A stretch of 64,000 nt of DNA from Epiperipatus broadwayi (GCA_028023455.1 JAQFVV010006238.1:4164572-4228571), one strand, 5' to 3'. Shown: positions 11,506-25,165, counted from the first letter of the stretch. Program-made: numbers and translations. The notes: generated from the sequence alone by a model not told the origin.

Positions 11506-12839
11506 TATTATTATATTTAAGCTATCTTACCATGCATATATAAGGCATTGCTCGGTTTCAAGGGAGATGAATTCTCTTGTGACTGATATTTGCAAAATAA
11601 AGGGCAATATACAGAAGTAAAAAAAATATATAACATGACAGTTAATTACTATTAATCTCTGAGACCAAACCCTAAAAATGTCAGATAACAGATGTATGTG
11701 CAATCTTCCATTACCAACTTTTCCTCTGGTAACATTTTTTAGCTCAGGATTTGTTTCATTGTTAAACATTTATCACAACACAGTGAATATTATTATTTTT
11801 ATCATTTTATGTTTTCTCACAATCTTTACATTGTTTTCACCATATTTTTAAAGCAATTTTTATATTTCATATCCACTTAAACAAATAAAACAACATTAAG
11901 ACTTTTAGAAGATACGAAGTAGATGGAAGAAACAAGTGTATTGATTTCAAAAGCAAAATATTTCTCAAATGAAATCAATGGTACTGTAGGTTGCAATACA
12001 TACATTATTGCATAAAATTTCCCTAGTAATCTACATTGAAAAAACAATATTAACTTTTGCTTTTGAGTTCAGCAATTCTTTAACATATTTGCACTAGTTT
12101 TAAATTTATATTGCTGTTATCACTTAGAATCAAAATCTTACAAGGTTTACATTTTCTGACCACTAACTATATACCAAAGCTATGATATGTATTTTTTTTT
12201 ATGTTTAGATGCTTTTTAAAAGAGTATAAAGAGAGAAATTGATCCCATTATATTATGAGCAACATAATTTATTAGAAAATGTAAAAAGCTTACAAACGTT
12301 GATCACAAGAAAAAATTGGTCAGTTACATTATGGATATCTTAAATATTATCACAATAATGCATGTGGTACTGAGGAAAGTGAAAAAACAAATAGATGATT
12401 GATTTGATAGCATCTAAATAGTGATAATAATGCATTGAAAAGGAGATTAGCTCTTTGACAGTTAGATATTTTTTTATTTTTCTTGCTGATGGCAATTTTG
12501 CGAATGTTCAACATTTGATTTTAACATTTGCACTATTATTTTATATTAGAATTCAAAGAAATTGAACTTAATTCACAAGAAACAACCTAAAAAAAAAATC
12601 ATATTTAAACTTTGCAAACACAGGGGAAAAAATTATAAAGTGCAATACCTAAGAACAGTTACTTTTTTCTTATTGGCTAATTATTATAACGCTATTTAAT
12701 AATAAAAAATCAAGTCAGATGTTACATGACTTAATTTAATAAAGCTCATATTTACAGATGTTGTATATAGAGCTCATAAAATAATCTCTTAACATATATA
12801 ACTTCTTTAACGAGCGTTATAAGCGCATACTTATTGATA

Positions 12840-13107
12840 GATTAAAAATACTAGGACAAACCCAGCACTTTATCTAATTTATAACTATTGAGTAGAAAAT
12901 CTGAAATTGTCAGACATTCATATGTCTTCCAATCCAACTATCTAACTCAAATAACCTTATGGTGTATCTGAACTTAGTTCAGTCCCATACGACTATTTGA
13001 ATTAGATAGCTGGATTGGAAGACATATGGATATCTGACAATTTCAGATTTTCTACTCAATAGTTATACATTAGTTAAAGTGCTGGGCTTGTCCTAGTATT
13101 TTTAATC
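12840..13107. mobile_element. 268-bp foldback (MITE-like) element
   Basis: Starts GATTAAAAATACTAGGACAA and ends with its reverse complement TTGTCCTAGTATTTTTAATC. The arms continue inward for about 110 bases (through CTACTCAATAGTTAT and CCAATCCA--TATCTAA) with few differences; the central spacer is about 40 bases. No transposase is encoded. TA lies at the left border and within CACTA at the right, so a TA target is possible but not exact. Confidence 0.75.
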
Positions 13108-13168
13108 ACTATTTAATATATGATATTTTTTTTACAGTACATGCTTTTTCATACCTGCACTCCAATAT

Positions 13169-13361
13169 GTAATATATAGGGGATTTGAACTAGACTTTTA
13201 CATGACCCTCAACTATCCACACTATCTCATATTGCTGACACACTTGATCACACATATATTGCTGACACACTTGATCACACATATGAGCGTGTCAGCAGTA
13301 TAAGATAGCATGGATAGTTGAGGGTCATGTGAAAGTCTGAGTTTCAATCCCCTTATATTTA
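13169..13361. repeat. Inverted dimer of a tRNA-like module (family S)
   Basis: The right half reads GTATAAGATAGCATGGATAG..GGGTCATGTGAAAGTC..GTTTCAATCCCC, a tRNA-like module with A-box and B-box positions; the left half is its reverse complement (GGGGATTTGAAC..). The two copies face outward, with 5' ends near the centre. A perfect 27-bp tandem duplication containing TGACACACTTGATCACACAT (13229-13255 and 13256-13282) lies in the left half. The same module ends the repeats at 6.9, 17.9 and 62.8-63.5 kb. Confidence 0.65.
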
Positions 13362-14099
13362 ACACTGTTGAAAAAAGTAAATTAATGAAATCTTTGTTGA
13401 TTCAATTTCATGTGTAAAATGCTAACAAAATAATGTTATCATTATAAAACTATGAAATTGTGTTTTGACATTTTAGATTATACTTATAGTTAATAAAATA
13501 TCACAAAGTTCTGTGTGGATATGTTTAGGAAACCATTAATGATCATGGTTGTCCTTTTATTATTATGATTAATTTCTTTAACTTGCATTTCATAAAGAAA
13601 ACATATTTGCATAAAATTAAAAGGTAATCACTTATACTTTTGTTTTTAAATAATTATTGAACAAATGTTTTAATGAATGAAATGGGATCTGACCATGACT
13701 TTAGCGTATAAGATGGTGAAAAATCATGTTGTTATACAAATATTATCAAAGTAATCATAAATATTCAAATGAATTTCACAAAATGTACAATTTTTTTGCT
13801 AATTGCTAGCAACAACAGAATATGAGTTTATGATTATTTCTACAACTGCTTTCTCCATTTAGCAATCTTGTAGGCAGGGTTTAAATCCTTTATATTTTCT
13901 TTTGGGAACAGACATCTGTAGATTTCTGACCTCTTCAGATTTTTCTGAACTAGTAAATCAATTGTTACCACCATAAAAAAAATGCAAAACTTTCAAAATA
14001 GTTCTACTGGTAATTGTAGAAGAGTAAAGGGAATCAGAAGGCCTAATACTGCCATCTGTAAACAAAAACAATTAAGTAAATTAATGGAAGAGTTAATTA

Positions 14100-17000
14100 A
14101 CCAATTAGAATCTTTGCTCTCTAAACTAAATTGAATGTTGTCAAACATTTTCAGTTGCTATAAATAAATGTTTTGACTAACATCTGATAATGCTCAAAAG
14201 TTATGTAATCATGTACTTTTTCTTATATAATGTTAGCATTACCATTATAATTTGAAGAGAGAGAATTTTTTGTATAAATAAATTTTAGAGTATATAATTG
14301 AGAATTTTATGTCCATCATTGTATTATTATCAAATTTAATATTTAAAGTTTACCATCAATTCTTTTGTCTGACTCAGAGAGAGTCATGCTGAATACTATC
14401 TTTATTGCATTCAGGTGAAACTAGTCATTTTTTTTATTTTGAATATGAATTTTATTTAATGTGATGAATCAAGTTATTTGTGATTGATTATAATAATAAA
14501 ACAATATGATGACCATATATATGGCATGGGAATTCATAAGAAGTTTTGGATTGTGGTTCAAGAATTTCAATTTCTGAAATCTGCTTTTTCATTGCCTTAA
14601 GCTAGGCAGAATTAAACACATTGAGCATATTTTAAAAATATATTTATTTTAGAAAAAGTATGTATAATTACATATTACAGATTCATACCATTTGCTAAGA
14701 CATCATTCACAAAGATTTTTGAATAATTTTCATTAGTAATGGAGTATTTACAGCATGTTATTTATAGGGTAGGAAAAGCTAATAAAATCGGACTTATTTT
14801 AAAAATAAGTAATAATTTTAATTCAAACATAAGATTAATGCTGTTTGCAATGTTAGTGATTTCAGTACTTCATTTATATGAAATTCTGTCACTAAGTCAT
14901 ATAACTTGCTTCATAATTTTCAGCATAAATTCCAAAAACTGATATCACTTAGAAAATAATTTACAAATTTAAAAACAATTTATTTAATAGTAGTCTTATA
15001 AATGACATATTAATGTTGCAAAAAGTAATGAAAGTGTAAATAGATATTTCTGAATTGCAGACAAAGATAGTATACAGAATTCCTAAACAGAATAGCAAAA
15101 ATAAAGAAGTGTTTTATATACCTCATTTTAATTCAGACGGTTTGAATAGGTCAGTGTTAATTAGATTGCCTTTCTTTTATAATAAATATTTTAATAACAT
15201 TGATATTTTTAATTTATCAAATAATATTTTAAAAAAAGAATTCAAAAATTATTGAATTGAGTCACTATTAAATGTAACTTTATGGGGTGTATGTGTGTGT
15301 ATGCTTCATATTGGTGGGCTATATGGAATAAACATTGAACTAAATTGAGTTGAATTTATTCCTAAGATAAACATATGCAGGGTTAGGCATAACCAGTAAC
15401 ATGTAGATGTTTAGAACCTAATGTGCTGAAGAAATTTGTAGATAAAATAATAATAAAAAGAAGAAAAGAGCAATGAATAATATATAAATATTTGAGTATT
15501 ACTGGAAAAATATAAAATATTGGATGTATGGTAAGAAGCAGGAAACATATACATTTGGAATTTATTCACCACTTAAGAAGTATGATTTCTTCAATAAATT
15601 TCTCCTTGTTAAAATTATGATATAAATATTTTGCTTTGTAAGAATAAAGTATATGAATGTATTGTAATATCTTCTGTGAGTTATCAATGTACTATTTGTT
15701 AATAATTTACACAATCATGACATTCTCCAGTATCAGTGGTAGAGTCAAACTGTGATACATGGACCATTAGTTCTTGTCTTCACAATAGATATCATTTGGG
15801 TTGTTCCCTCAGACTAATATATATATATTTGTACTAAAAATAGATGATACATTGAGAGTTTATTTATCAGTCAAGGTTCTCACTATAATTAGGAGTGCAA
15901 CTCAGATGCCACTTGGCAGAAAAGGTTTTACTATGTAGATGGTAAGTGACCAGAAAGCAGATGTAGTGTGAGACATATTACATTAACTGATAGTTAATTA
16001 TCAAATTTATAGTTGTAATAGATATTAAATAATATGAAATATATTAAAAATGTTTTATACATTCATATCACAATGATATATATTATTCCATCTTGTAGGC
16101 TGAAACTTAAAGGATACTGAAAGAAATCCAGGTGGTGTAAATGATGATTAATTTGGTCATTATCATTAATGGTGTTTGTCAGTTAGATAAACATTTTTAT
16201 TGTATGCTGATAATTGAGGAATATGTTTTATTTTAAAAAGATAACTTAGTAACTATAATTTTCTGCAGAATAAAGATCTTTTTAACATTCTCTTGAAGTG
16301 GATTGTGAAGGAAAAAGCAGTAAATATCAGACTTGCTAATTTCTGAATGGTAAAACATTGAATTGTTTTCATTCTCTTTTTATTGAATTGTTTCTATTTT
16401 CTCTTTATCATCTAACTTAGAATACATAGATATCCATTTACTGATATGATACCCATTTACTGACAGGCTGATTATTTTAGTTGGCTATGTTAAGCTACCT
16501 AAAATAGAAAAAAAAATCAACTTCACTTGATCATATTGGAGCCAAGTTGTCTTCTTGGTAGGACTTGTTCTGTCTGATATTGCAAGATCCTTCAATGCTT
16601 ACATTAATCAAAAGTTTTTTAGTGTAAATCTTTTAGGTATTTAAAATTATTAACATAATCAATAGATCATTGTATTGCACCTCTAACTATAATTTTTATT
16701 ACTTATTGAGAGTATAGTTGGCAGATTAAATTTGTAAAATAAAGATAACTATGATTCAGCACTTTTCGGATAATAACCGTGACCAACCATCTATGAGGCC
16801 GCATTATACTACAACTATATTTATTTAATTTAGAAGTGCAGTTTTTAAGTTAGAATATGATAAATGTATTAAATTGTTGTTTACTTTAATTTTGATTAAT
16901 TAATTATTAATACGCAAAATATAGTTTTATATTTTGTTTAGACGAAAATAATGATTTTAAATAACCATTAGTTTGATTAGCTGAATATCCAGCAGGCTTT

Positions 17001-17585
17001 GAGTCTGTTTCGACGTCAATAGAAAAAATAAATTAAATGATACTATATTATATTGATTAGTTTGTATGTTTATATATATATATTTTCATTTAAAATTGTC
17101 AAAATGATAAATGGATAAATTTTGTTTTTTATTTCACTAATGAAGTCATTGTAGAGGAAATTTAATGAAAATTATTTAAGTAAAGATTTAAGTTTTATTT
17201 GCCAAGCAAGAAACTATAGATTTTTGACGTTTGATGGTTAAGTGATGGTTTTCAGAATAAATAATGAAGTACGACGTTTACATGTATAAAAAAATATTAG
17301 AAATGACCACCCCTGTACTCTAAAATGCTTTAATGTTTTTATTTAAAAAAATCTCTGCTTACGTTGTCAGTAAATTCCTACTATATATAAACATAAACGT
17401 GTATTGGGACAATTTTTTTGAAAAAAACAGAAAATGCATAATTATCTATATATATGAGGCTTATTTTACATTTATGCAGTATAGAAGATAAAACAGTTGT
17501 TAATATATTACATGAATACTATTTGATTGTTAAAGCTTTCTATCATGTATACTTTAAGCTAGATGAAATTAAAAATTAAAAATTG
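14100..17585. other. AT-rich stretch with no supported gene
   Basis: Open frames here are short and low in complexity. One, 15061-15255 plus, follows a TTGCAG acceptor-like sequence but resembles no family I know. A 24-base imperfect tandem repeat lies near 16360-16408. Otherwise I see nothing distinct. Confidence 0.6.
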
Positions 17586-17589
17586 GCAA

Positions 17590-17905
17590 GCAAGGGCTTT
17601 GAACACGCCATCATCGAATTTTCGGTGATATGTATGGCAGAAAAGTTGGTGAGTGGAGAGGATTGAAACCTATCCATTACGGTTTGAAGATTTTCAATCT
17701 TAATATAAACCGAGCATGGATTGTATATATATGTGGGAGATAATTATCTGGATCAACTGATGAGTGCTGGTTTAGCTCGAAATACGTGTATCGGAGATTG
17801 TTGATTTTTTTCATGTGTGTGGTCATGTGTATCGGTTGTTTAAGATACAGTGGATGACTATAGGTAGCTTGAATGTCTGGGTTCAAATCCCATCTAATTA
17901 TTATT
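17590..17905 (+). repeat. Single complete copy of a 310-bp tRNA-headed repeat (family S)
   Basis: From GGGCTTTGAACACGCCATC through GGAGAGGATTGAAACC, TATCTGGATCAACTGATGAG, TTAGCTCGAAATACG and TGTTTAAGATACAGTGGATG to GTCTGGGTTCAAATCCC, the order matches the right arm of the inverted dimer at 62.8-63.5 kb nearly end to end. The tRNA-like module with a perfect B box is at the 3' end, unlike usual SINEs where it is 5'. No target duplication is evident. Confidence 0.7.
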
Positions 17906-18302
17906 AATATTATATTTTTGGAAGCTTCTGTTATTCTTACGAATAGCACACATAGTATATTGCACAAGACGATTTCCTGATTTTTTTTTAATTTTTTTTT
18001 ATTTTAGAATTTTGTTTTTGATCTATCAATAATTGTTAGTTTCAGTTTTATTTAATAGTCTCTCTTTCTATAATAGCAATATATCATGTTTACTTTTAAC
18101 TTTGGTTTTAATTTTACTGTTATACTTAGATGGCACTTAACTGACTGTTTGTAAATAAGTAATGAAACCGTTTTGTCTATTTATTTCACTTTGAATGATG
18201 CATGGTTTCTTTTAAAGTCAGACATCTTTTTTACGATCACTATTTTAATAAGATGTATAACACTTTAAAAGGTCTCTTAGAGAAGGAAACCTATTAACAT
18301 TA

Positions 18303-18415
18303 GTTTAATTAGAACAACCACTGACAAAACACTGTTTACAAAGTTGTGTCTTTTTCTTAAAATACCATCAATCTTAAGAAAAGACTTTTCCCCATTTGTC
18401 AGTTCTAATTGCTTT
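18303..18415. repeat. Small foldback repeat
   Basis: AATTAGAAC..CTGACAAA..TTTTTCTTAA on the left pairs with TTAAGAAAAGAC..TTTGTCAGTTCTAATT on the right, with a short spacer near 18365. No coding content. Confidence 0.5.
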
Positions 18416-19720
18416 CTTTTAACGAATGTCAATTAATGTTTTTTTCTTTATTAGTTAGTATTTATTTTATTTATAGGTTTTTAGTAAACTATTTATTAAA
18501 ATAAAATCGCTTTAAACAAAATGGTAGTAGTTATTGTGTAACAGCCCATTTTTTTGAGATGGCTCTTTTTTGTTGCCAATTACTATTGTATCGGTCAAAA
18601 TCGTGTATTCATTCAACAAGACCTAGAATCCAAGCAAAAGTACATCCATCTAGCATGTGCAAGATACATAAGTCAGGAACAATACTAAATATTAACCTAT
18701 TTACCTGTGCTCCAGGGTCCATGATTATATGAGCAACGCTTTTGAGGATACAAGTTTTCCATTGGCTCTTGTCCCAGCAACGAGAACATGGTGAGCATAA
18801 GGACTTGGAAATCAATAATATATTCAAGTGATTAGCTAATAATTTCTACGAAATATAACAATTAAAGAACGGCACAGTCTATTGCTTAATATTTATTAAT
18901 AATCAGAGTCGTAATAATATTCAAGGCAACATTAAACAAAAGATAGTTTAATTAATAATATTAAATAAAATCTCATTCACTTATGGAATAATATAACTCA
19001 ATCAAATAATTAATATTAGAGATTCGGGCCATGAATGAAAAATACGAGAATACAGATAAATAATAGATTATAAATTTATTAAATGATTAGACACGGTAAT
19101 TTAATGATTATAAATAAAACAAAATATGTGCGTAGAATGTTTATACAATTATTATTACAAATTCGATAATGACTTAATTTGCAATTATGCGCTTTTGTTG
19201 ATTGATTAAATAGGTTATTTAGGAACTATCTAATTAAATAAAATATTTGGTTTAGTGTATAAAAGTTGGTTGATATATATATAATAAGATTGATTTGTGC
19301 CGTTAATATGCCAAGGTTATAGAATAAATTGATTAGACAATCAATAATAAATTGTCTTAATCATTACTCAAAACATTACAAATTCACACTAATTGATTTG
19401 ATCATAACATTATATATATATATAAGTAAGAGTTGATAATGTGTGATTTAAGAGCGTGCGAGATCACATTTCAACAAGATTTGGAAGATAGTTCAAATGA
19501 GCGGGAATAAGAGGGTTCAGCCTAAAATAAGATGCAATTATGTAATATGACCTAGAAAATTAAATAGAATGGGTGGCGAAAAGCATACAATTACGGCTTA
19601 CAGATAGCATTGCAAGTATATAAATAAATTAACAATAATGAAGTCGGTATTATATTATAATTTACAATCCTAAATATGAAGGACGTCACTTAAGACACTC
19701 TGGATGGCTTTGTCATATTT

Positions 19721-19836
19721 GCACAAGAATGAGACTATGCCTGCATGATGGCCAATGACATAGCTCTGAAGAATAGTGGCACAAGAGGGAGAATATGTCT
19801 GCACGATGGCCAAGAATATATCTCTGAAGAATAGTG
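19721..19836. repeat. 58-bp tandem duplication
   Basis: Two adjacent 58-bp copies beginning GCACAAGA and ending CTCTGAAGAATAGTG, with roughly ten differences. Confidence 0.75.
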
Positions 19837-19987
19837 CATGAGCTAGCATGTTGGGACGGTTTATCCAATATGTAAAAGAACTTAAAATTTCTTGATAATT
19901 TATAAAAGAAAAATAAATGTTTACCATAATTAATTTTCCATAAAATATTTAAATTTAGTAAAGATCCATTTAAATTCGTGTATCTAT

Positions 19988-20090
19988 ATATATATATGCT
20001 ATCACCTATTGCTAGATAGTGGTGCTAATTACATATAAATTGGGTTCAAACCCGTGTTAGTAGTTATATAATTAGCAACAGGTGATCAAA
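19988..20090. repeat. Short foldback with a tRNA-like B box
   Basis: ATCACCTATTGCTA near the left end pairs with TAGCAACAGGTGAT at the right end. Between them lies ATTGGGTTCAAACCCGTG, a perfect B-box core inside its own small hairpin. It is another small palindrome holding a Pol III-type motif. Confidence 0.5.
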
Positions 20091-20479
20091 AATATGTAGA
20101 ATCATATTTATATGACTAGAGACAATCTATATATATATCAATTGACTTATTTATAATGCATTTTTCATCGTCATCATCTTCAGTAGCCACTCAAAAACGA
20201 GTGTAACCATTTCAAAAATATACATACTATACTAGAGATGAATTGTATACTGATTATACAGTGTACAGTGTGTTCCAGTGAAATGGTCACTAATGACTTA
20301 TTCTCTCTATAAAGTGCTTGTAATCTCATATCTAATTTAACACGTGTTCTGTAGTGTAATAATTTAGTGATTCACTATAAAAATGTTAAGGTGTTAACTA
20401 ATGTGTCTGGATCATGACTTGTAAAATGACATGTTATAGAGCATTTCATGTCTTAACTCACAATTGCACAACATGCTAA

Positions 20480-20800
20480 AGTAAATTTTGTTTTAAATTG
20501 GGTGAAACTCCTACTTAAATCTTTGAAACATTTCTAACTGTGTAAGGTAGTGAAGCCATGAGACATAGAAATCTTTTCAAATGGTTTTCCAGATTTTGTA
20601 ATGGCTCAGAGAGCTATGGAAATGATCTTTGAGGGCACAAAGAGTAGTCACATTCCACATCATAATTTATGATCTTAGGAATGCTAGTGCCTTAAAATGC
20701 TTATGGTATATAGCAAAATTATATTACCAGCAGAAGCAGTTTAGAGAGAGCCCCATTCACCTTTTTGATAGGACACATTAATTATACAAACTAGTTATAT
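20480..20800 (+). pseudogene. Mariner transposase relic (HTH region)
   Basis: With frame changes the plus strand reads KVNFxLNW, then FETFLTV, EAMRHRNLFKWFSRFCNGSE. This follows the mariner N-terminal pattern K-xFCFKLGKT--ET-EM----YG-EA-----VF-WF-RF--G. Internal stops interrupt every frame. Downstream blocks (ATAATTTATGATC, TAGGACACA--AGTTAT) recur at 48.3-48.5 kb, so both are copies of one element. The DDE/D catalytic part is absent. Confidence 0.6.
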
Positions 20801-21369
20801 ATACAGAGAATATGTTGATCCACTATTCTATTTATTTGATATCCTCTGATGCTGCTTTTTAGCTTCTTTTGCATCTTTAAAATCATGAATAAATGGCTAG
20901 CCATGTGATGGATATGTTGGCAGAAAGGGTAAAAAGCTATACATAAAAGATGTGTGATTATTTATTTACTGTGCATCAGAAAGAATACTATCATTATTAT
21001 AAATTTGTATTATCATTAGAAAGATATTTTTAAACTATGCACAGTTCCCTTGTTTATTTTTAAAGATTGCTGCTTTACTTATTTTATAAAATTTGAATGT
21101 CAGGTAGGACCCTTTTTGAAGCATAATATTGTATAAAAGTGAGAAATACATTTTAAAAATTTACTTTAATCTTGGTATATATTTTAATTCTGTTTTTTAA
21201 AGTATAATAATATACTTTAAGAATTTACAAAGTTTGATTTAGATATAAAATTGATATGCAAGTCAATTGTATTAAGAGACACCTAGTTGTATTTATTTCA
21301 GTAATTCTTTTTTTAGTCTGTAAAGGAAACTTGTAGCAATTCTATCTAAAATTAGCTTTTATTAAATAC

Positions 21370-21700
21370 TTTAATTCTGGTATTGTACTCATAGATCTGG
21401 ATTCCAAGAGATTATAAAATACATAGAAAGAGACACGTGAGATATGTAGTTGAAATATGGAAGTGTATTGATATGGTGCACAGAAGAGAGGTTAGATATT
21501 GTAGAATCTGTTTCAAACTTGGACAGACTTTCATCCTGCAATGGATTTATAAGATTGAAAATGACGATAATGACTTATATGTATTTGATTCATGATTTAT
21601 GTTGCTATATAGTCCAGAGATCATAGAGGCTGTTTTAAATTTGGAAAGAGTTTCATCCTGGAATGGATTTACAGTGTTGAAAATGATGATGATGACATAC
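21370..21700 (+). pseudogene. RTE-like LINE 3' end, partly duplicated
   Basis: CTGGATTCCAAGAGATTATAAA..AGAAAGAGACACGTGAGAT..CAGACTTTCATCCTGCAATGG matches the terminal codons and 3' end of the LINE at 43.7-43.87 kb. After GACGATAATGAC a second, shorter piece (GAAAGAGTTTCATCCTGGAATGG..GATGATGATGAC) repeats the last ~80 bases. Stops in every frame. Such 5'-truncated copies are usual products of target-primed reverse transcription. Confidence 0.7.
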
Positions 21701-22357
21701 ATATTGGTTTACTGTTTATGTCGCTACATTTGTATCATCGAACCCAAATTATGTTTCTCTTTTCACATGATTGCAATGACCATAGGTGATTGTGAATTGA
21801 TGAGATTTCAGTAATATCTATGAACATTAAATTTTAAAATGTTTGCTGTTGGAATGAGGAGTTTGTTTGGGCTTCCCAAGGAATTCATTTTTTATATCAC
21901 AATTTTGCCATTGATTGATAGTATTTTTGATTCAGAATCAAGAAGTGGGATCTTTTATTTGATGTATGTCTTTGGTGATAAAACTATATCTTCAGTTCAT
22001 GGTAAATGAAGTAAAAGAGGTTTTGACATCTGGTGGAGGAATATATAAATGAGGAAGCTATACTATATTCTGAAGTTGAGTATCCCATTAGTATTTGTCA
22101 CAGTTATATTTATTAGTATATACAGCAGTTTTCAAAACAACCTTCTTTGGATTCTGATAGATTTATTCTAATTTCTTAATGCTGACATATTTTACTTGTA
22201 GTATGTACTTGTTTAGCTCACAATAACTACAATATGGTTTTATAATGTAATACTACAATCACTATTTGATACTACTCTTAATAAAAATATTTTTATGATA
22301 TATTTATGGTTTCAAATTTGATTTTTTTGATTATAAATATTACCTACAATGATATTA

Positions 22358-22745
22358 GTTTTAACAAGGCTGTAAACCTTAGCAATGAGTGTCTGAAAAA
22401 ATCGTCACTAGGGACCTCTGTAGGTCTTTAAAACACATGCTTACGCTATGAAGAAAAGAGAGAATCCTTCTTTACTTCGACCTACTTTTATATATAAATA
22501 GGTGAAGCAGAAGTGTTTTGATCTAAGAGTGTGAAGCTATTAAATACTTCACTAATTAAGTCCACAATTCTTATAATACATTAATACTCGCGAAATCTTA
22601 CGATTTACTACGAGTTAATGAAAAGATCTTATAGTAAGAAATATATTTCGATAATTTAAAGTTGTAATTATAAATTTTATTAAACGCTCACAGCCTTGTT
22701 AAAACTATTACTGAAATAATAGTGAGCGTTTAATAAAATTTATAA
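22358..22745 (+). mobile_element. 388-bp non-autonomous element with perfect 14-bp target duplication
   Basis: The segment is flanked by CTACAATGATATTA on both sides (22344-22357 and 22746-22759), identical over 14 bases. It starts GTTTTAACAAGGCTGT and near its right end has the reverse complement ACAGCCTTGTTAAAAC. The extreme right is a second hairpin: TAAATTTTATTAAACGCTCAC pairs with GTGAGCGTTTAATAAAATTTA. The interior (AAGTGTTTTGATCTAAGAGTG, ACATTAATACTCGCGAAATC, ATTTACTACGAGTTAAT) is related to the array at 43.9-45.0 kb. It encodes nothing. Confidence 0.7.
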
Positions 22746-22764
22746 CTACAATGATATTATAATA

Positions 22765-25125
22765 TTTGTATAAAAAATTAAAAAATATAACCATAAAGTC
22801 ACAAAATTGGAGACATAAATTATTTTAGTTTAGAATAGTGTGATTGCTTTCTTATAATGAGTTATTATAATGAAAAAAAAAATAGCATTATTTATTATAA
22901 GAAGTTTCTTGCAAAAAAATGGAGCTGGGATCAGTTAATTGCTTTTTTTTTTTTTTAGAAAAAACAATGATTGGTTATTATAGTAAATAAATTAGATTCT
23001 TATTTTAAGCATTATTTATGATGAGTATTATAATATTTGTATTAAAAAGTAGGAAAATAAAATAATCATATATTGCAAATACTGCAAAAATATAATTACT
23101 TACAATTAGACTACAAGTGGTATGAGATTCCACTGTCTCCAAATGTCATAAGATTCAAAGTTATTTGATTTTTGAACAATACCAGAAAGATATTGAGATG
23201 GACCTGCTCAATTAAAAAATTCTATGAAGCTAAGACATAGTAAAATTGTTTGTAGCATCACATATTGGTTGTAGCTGTTGATGGTTAGAGAAAAAATCAT
23301 TTGAATCATTGTGTTTTATTGCATAGAGCAGAGGACTGAATATGCATACATTTCAATATTTTCAATTGCTTATTGATGCACTTCACATTTCCAAATTTAC
23401 TATAGTGTGACCATTGTATAATGTAGAATATTCAAACTATTCCCTCTCTCTCACTACTATGTTTTTCCAAAAATAAGACAACCAGAAAATAACTAACATG
23501 ATTTTTTAGAATGTTTATAATATAAGCCCTACTTCAAATTTAAGCCCTTGTTAAGATCATCAGCTCCACAAATAGTTTATGACCATATTGAATTATAAAG
23601 TAATGAAGATATAATATTACATTATTGCTCTAATTAAATGATAATATAAATTATATGATTCTTTTGTGTTTTTCCATCGACAATTGTTGACAAACATAAT
23701 TCTACCCGTAAGAGAAATAATTTATTTACAGCATTTATAATTTCATTTATATTTTTTTAAGTACTTATTTTATTTGATACTTAGATTTAGAATGCTTGAT
23801 TTCGTTTTAGAGTTTCATCATGGTAGCTTTTAAATATTCAAGATAAAAGCAGAAATAGTTTGATTTTTTTAAACATTTTTTTTCTTCTAAAAGATTTTAT
23901 CAAAATAACAGAAGTGTGAAGGAATTTCTTTAATCAAAGTTTAGCTCAAGTTAAGTCATCAATTTTTCTCTTAAAGAAAAGTTTTTAAACTAAATACTCA
24001 AGCAGGGAATAGTATTACAAGTAATTTGGAAAGTGTTTACTATGTGCTCACTTGATAACAGATGGATGTAGTTGTGTCATATTTGAATCTTCATAATTTA
24101 GAGTGCTGTATGTAATAATGGAATTATATATCGTGTGACTTGAGAACTCCCTATACAGTCATCATTACATCTGATTGGCTGTCATACAAGCATTCTAAAA
24201 GTGCATGCGAGAGGTTTTCAGCTTTTCAATTTAATTAATGTGCACATATAAAATACAGAAACATTTCCTGAATTCTTGTGCTTGCATTTTTTTGTTGCTT
24301 TTATGTGGACAAACCATTCTAAATTGTAATCATTTTTGTTACCACTCCTGGGTTGTAAGTCTTCAATTAGCACTTGATTTAATGGTAAATTTAAACAGAA
24401 TAATATTCTGATTACCAGATAAGATGATTACAAAAAGGTAGAGCTATTTTGGTGAATACAAGAAAGGATTTGTTGTAGGGATCCTGGGGTAAGAGTCTTA
24501 CACCTTTCTGTAAAGAGAAGTACTTGAATAAATTTAGATTTTTGTATATGAGCAAATAAAAAGTATCCCCTGAAAATAAGCTATAGGATGTCTTTCGGAG
24601 CAAAAATTAATATAAGATCAAGTCTTATTCTCAGAGAAACATGGTATACATTTACACATCACTTGTCAAATGAGTCACAAGCCGTAGACACCTGAATCTC
24701 CATGCCTATTTACCAATCAAATATTTTTTCATTAATCTACTCTCTCATGAAGTAGGAAGTTGTTTTTATCCATCTTTTAACATTTTGTAGATGTTTCATC
24801 GGTAAGAAATAAATAATCAAATGCCCATGAATTTATAAATTTATTTGCCGGAAGAAACAGAATTGGACTGCATTTTGTGGTCCAGAGTTTACCATTTTAC
24901 CATTTTACCAATTCAACTGAGAGTAGGGTGAGTAATTATCATGCTGCAGAAATATTTTTTTAAATGGTTATTTATCCACATCACATCTCTAATTACTTTA
25001 TGTCACAACCATTCATTATATCTTGGAAATAATCGACCAATGTTAATATTCATTGCAATAATACTGTGGTTCTGATTAAAAGTTAAAAATTTTCACTGTT
25101 ATAAAATAAATATTTTATCTGATTA
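22765..25125. other. AT-rich stretch with no supported gene
   Basis: No coding region, RNA gene or clear repeat is recognised. A 63-codon minus frame at 24412-24603 has better than average composition but no recognisable domain. Confidence 0.6.
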
Positions 25126-25165
25126 ACATGGGGAAAAATATTTTTCTAACCTGAAGAAATATTGT

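Noticed and set aside
14739-15255. Two adjacent plus frames of 66-67 codons, one after a TTGCAG acceptor-like site
   Set aside because: No recognisable protein family and codon make-up like the non-coding background.
18609-18827. Helicase-like motif II (AHIIMDPGAQ) on the minus strand before a donor-like CAG|GTAAAT
   Set aside because: The key Asp-Glu pair is absent and no neighbouring helicase motif is found; resemblance over ten residues is not enough.
21599-21814. 71-codon plus frame
   Set aside because: Overlaps the decayed LINE 3' end and a (GAT) run; no protein-like pattern.
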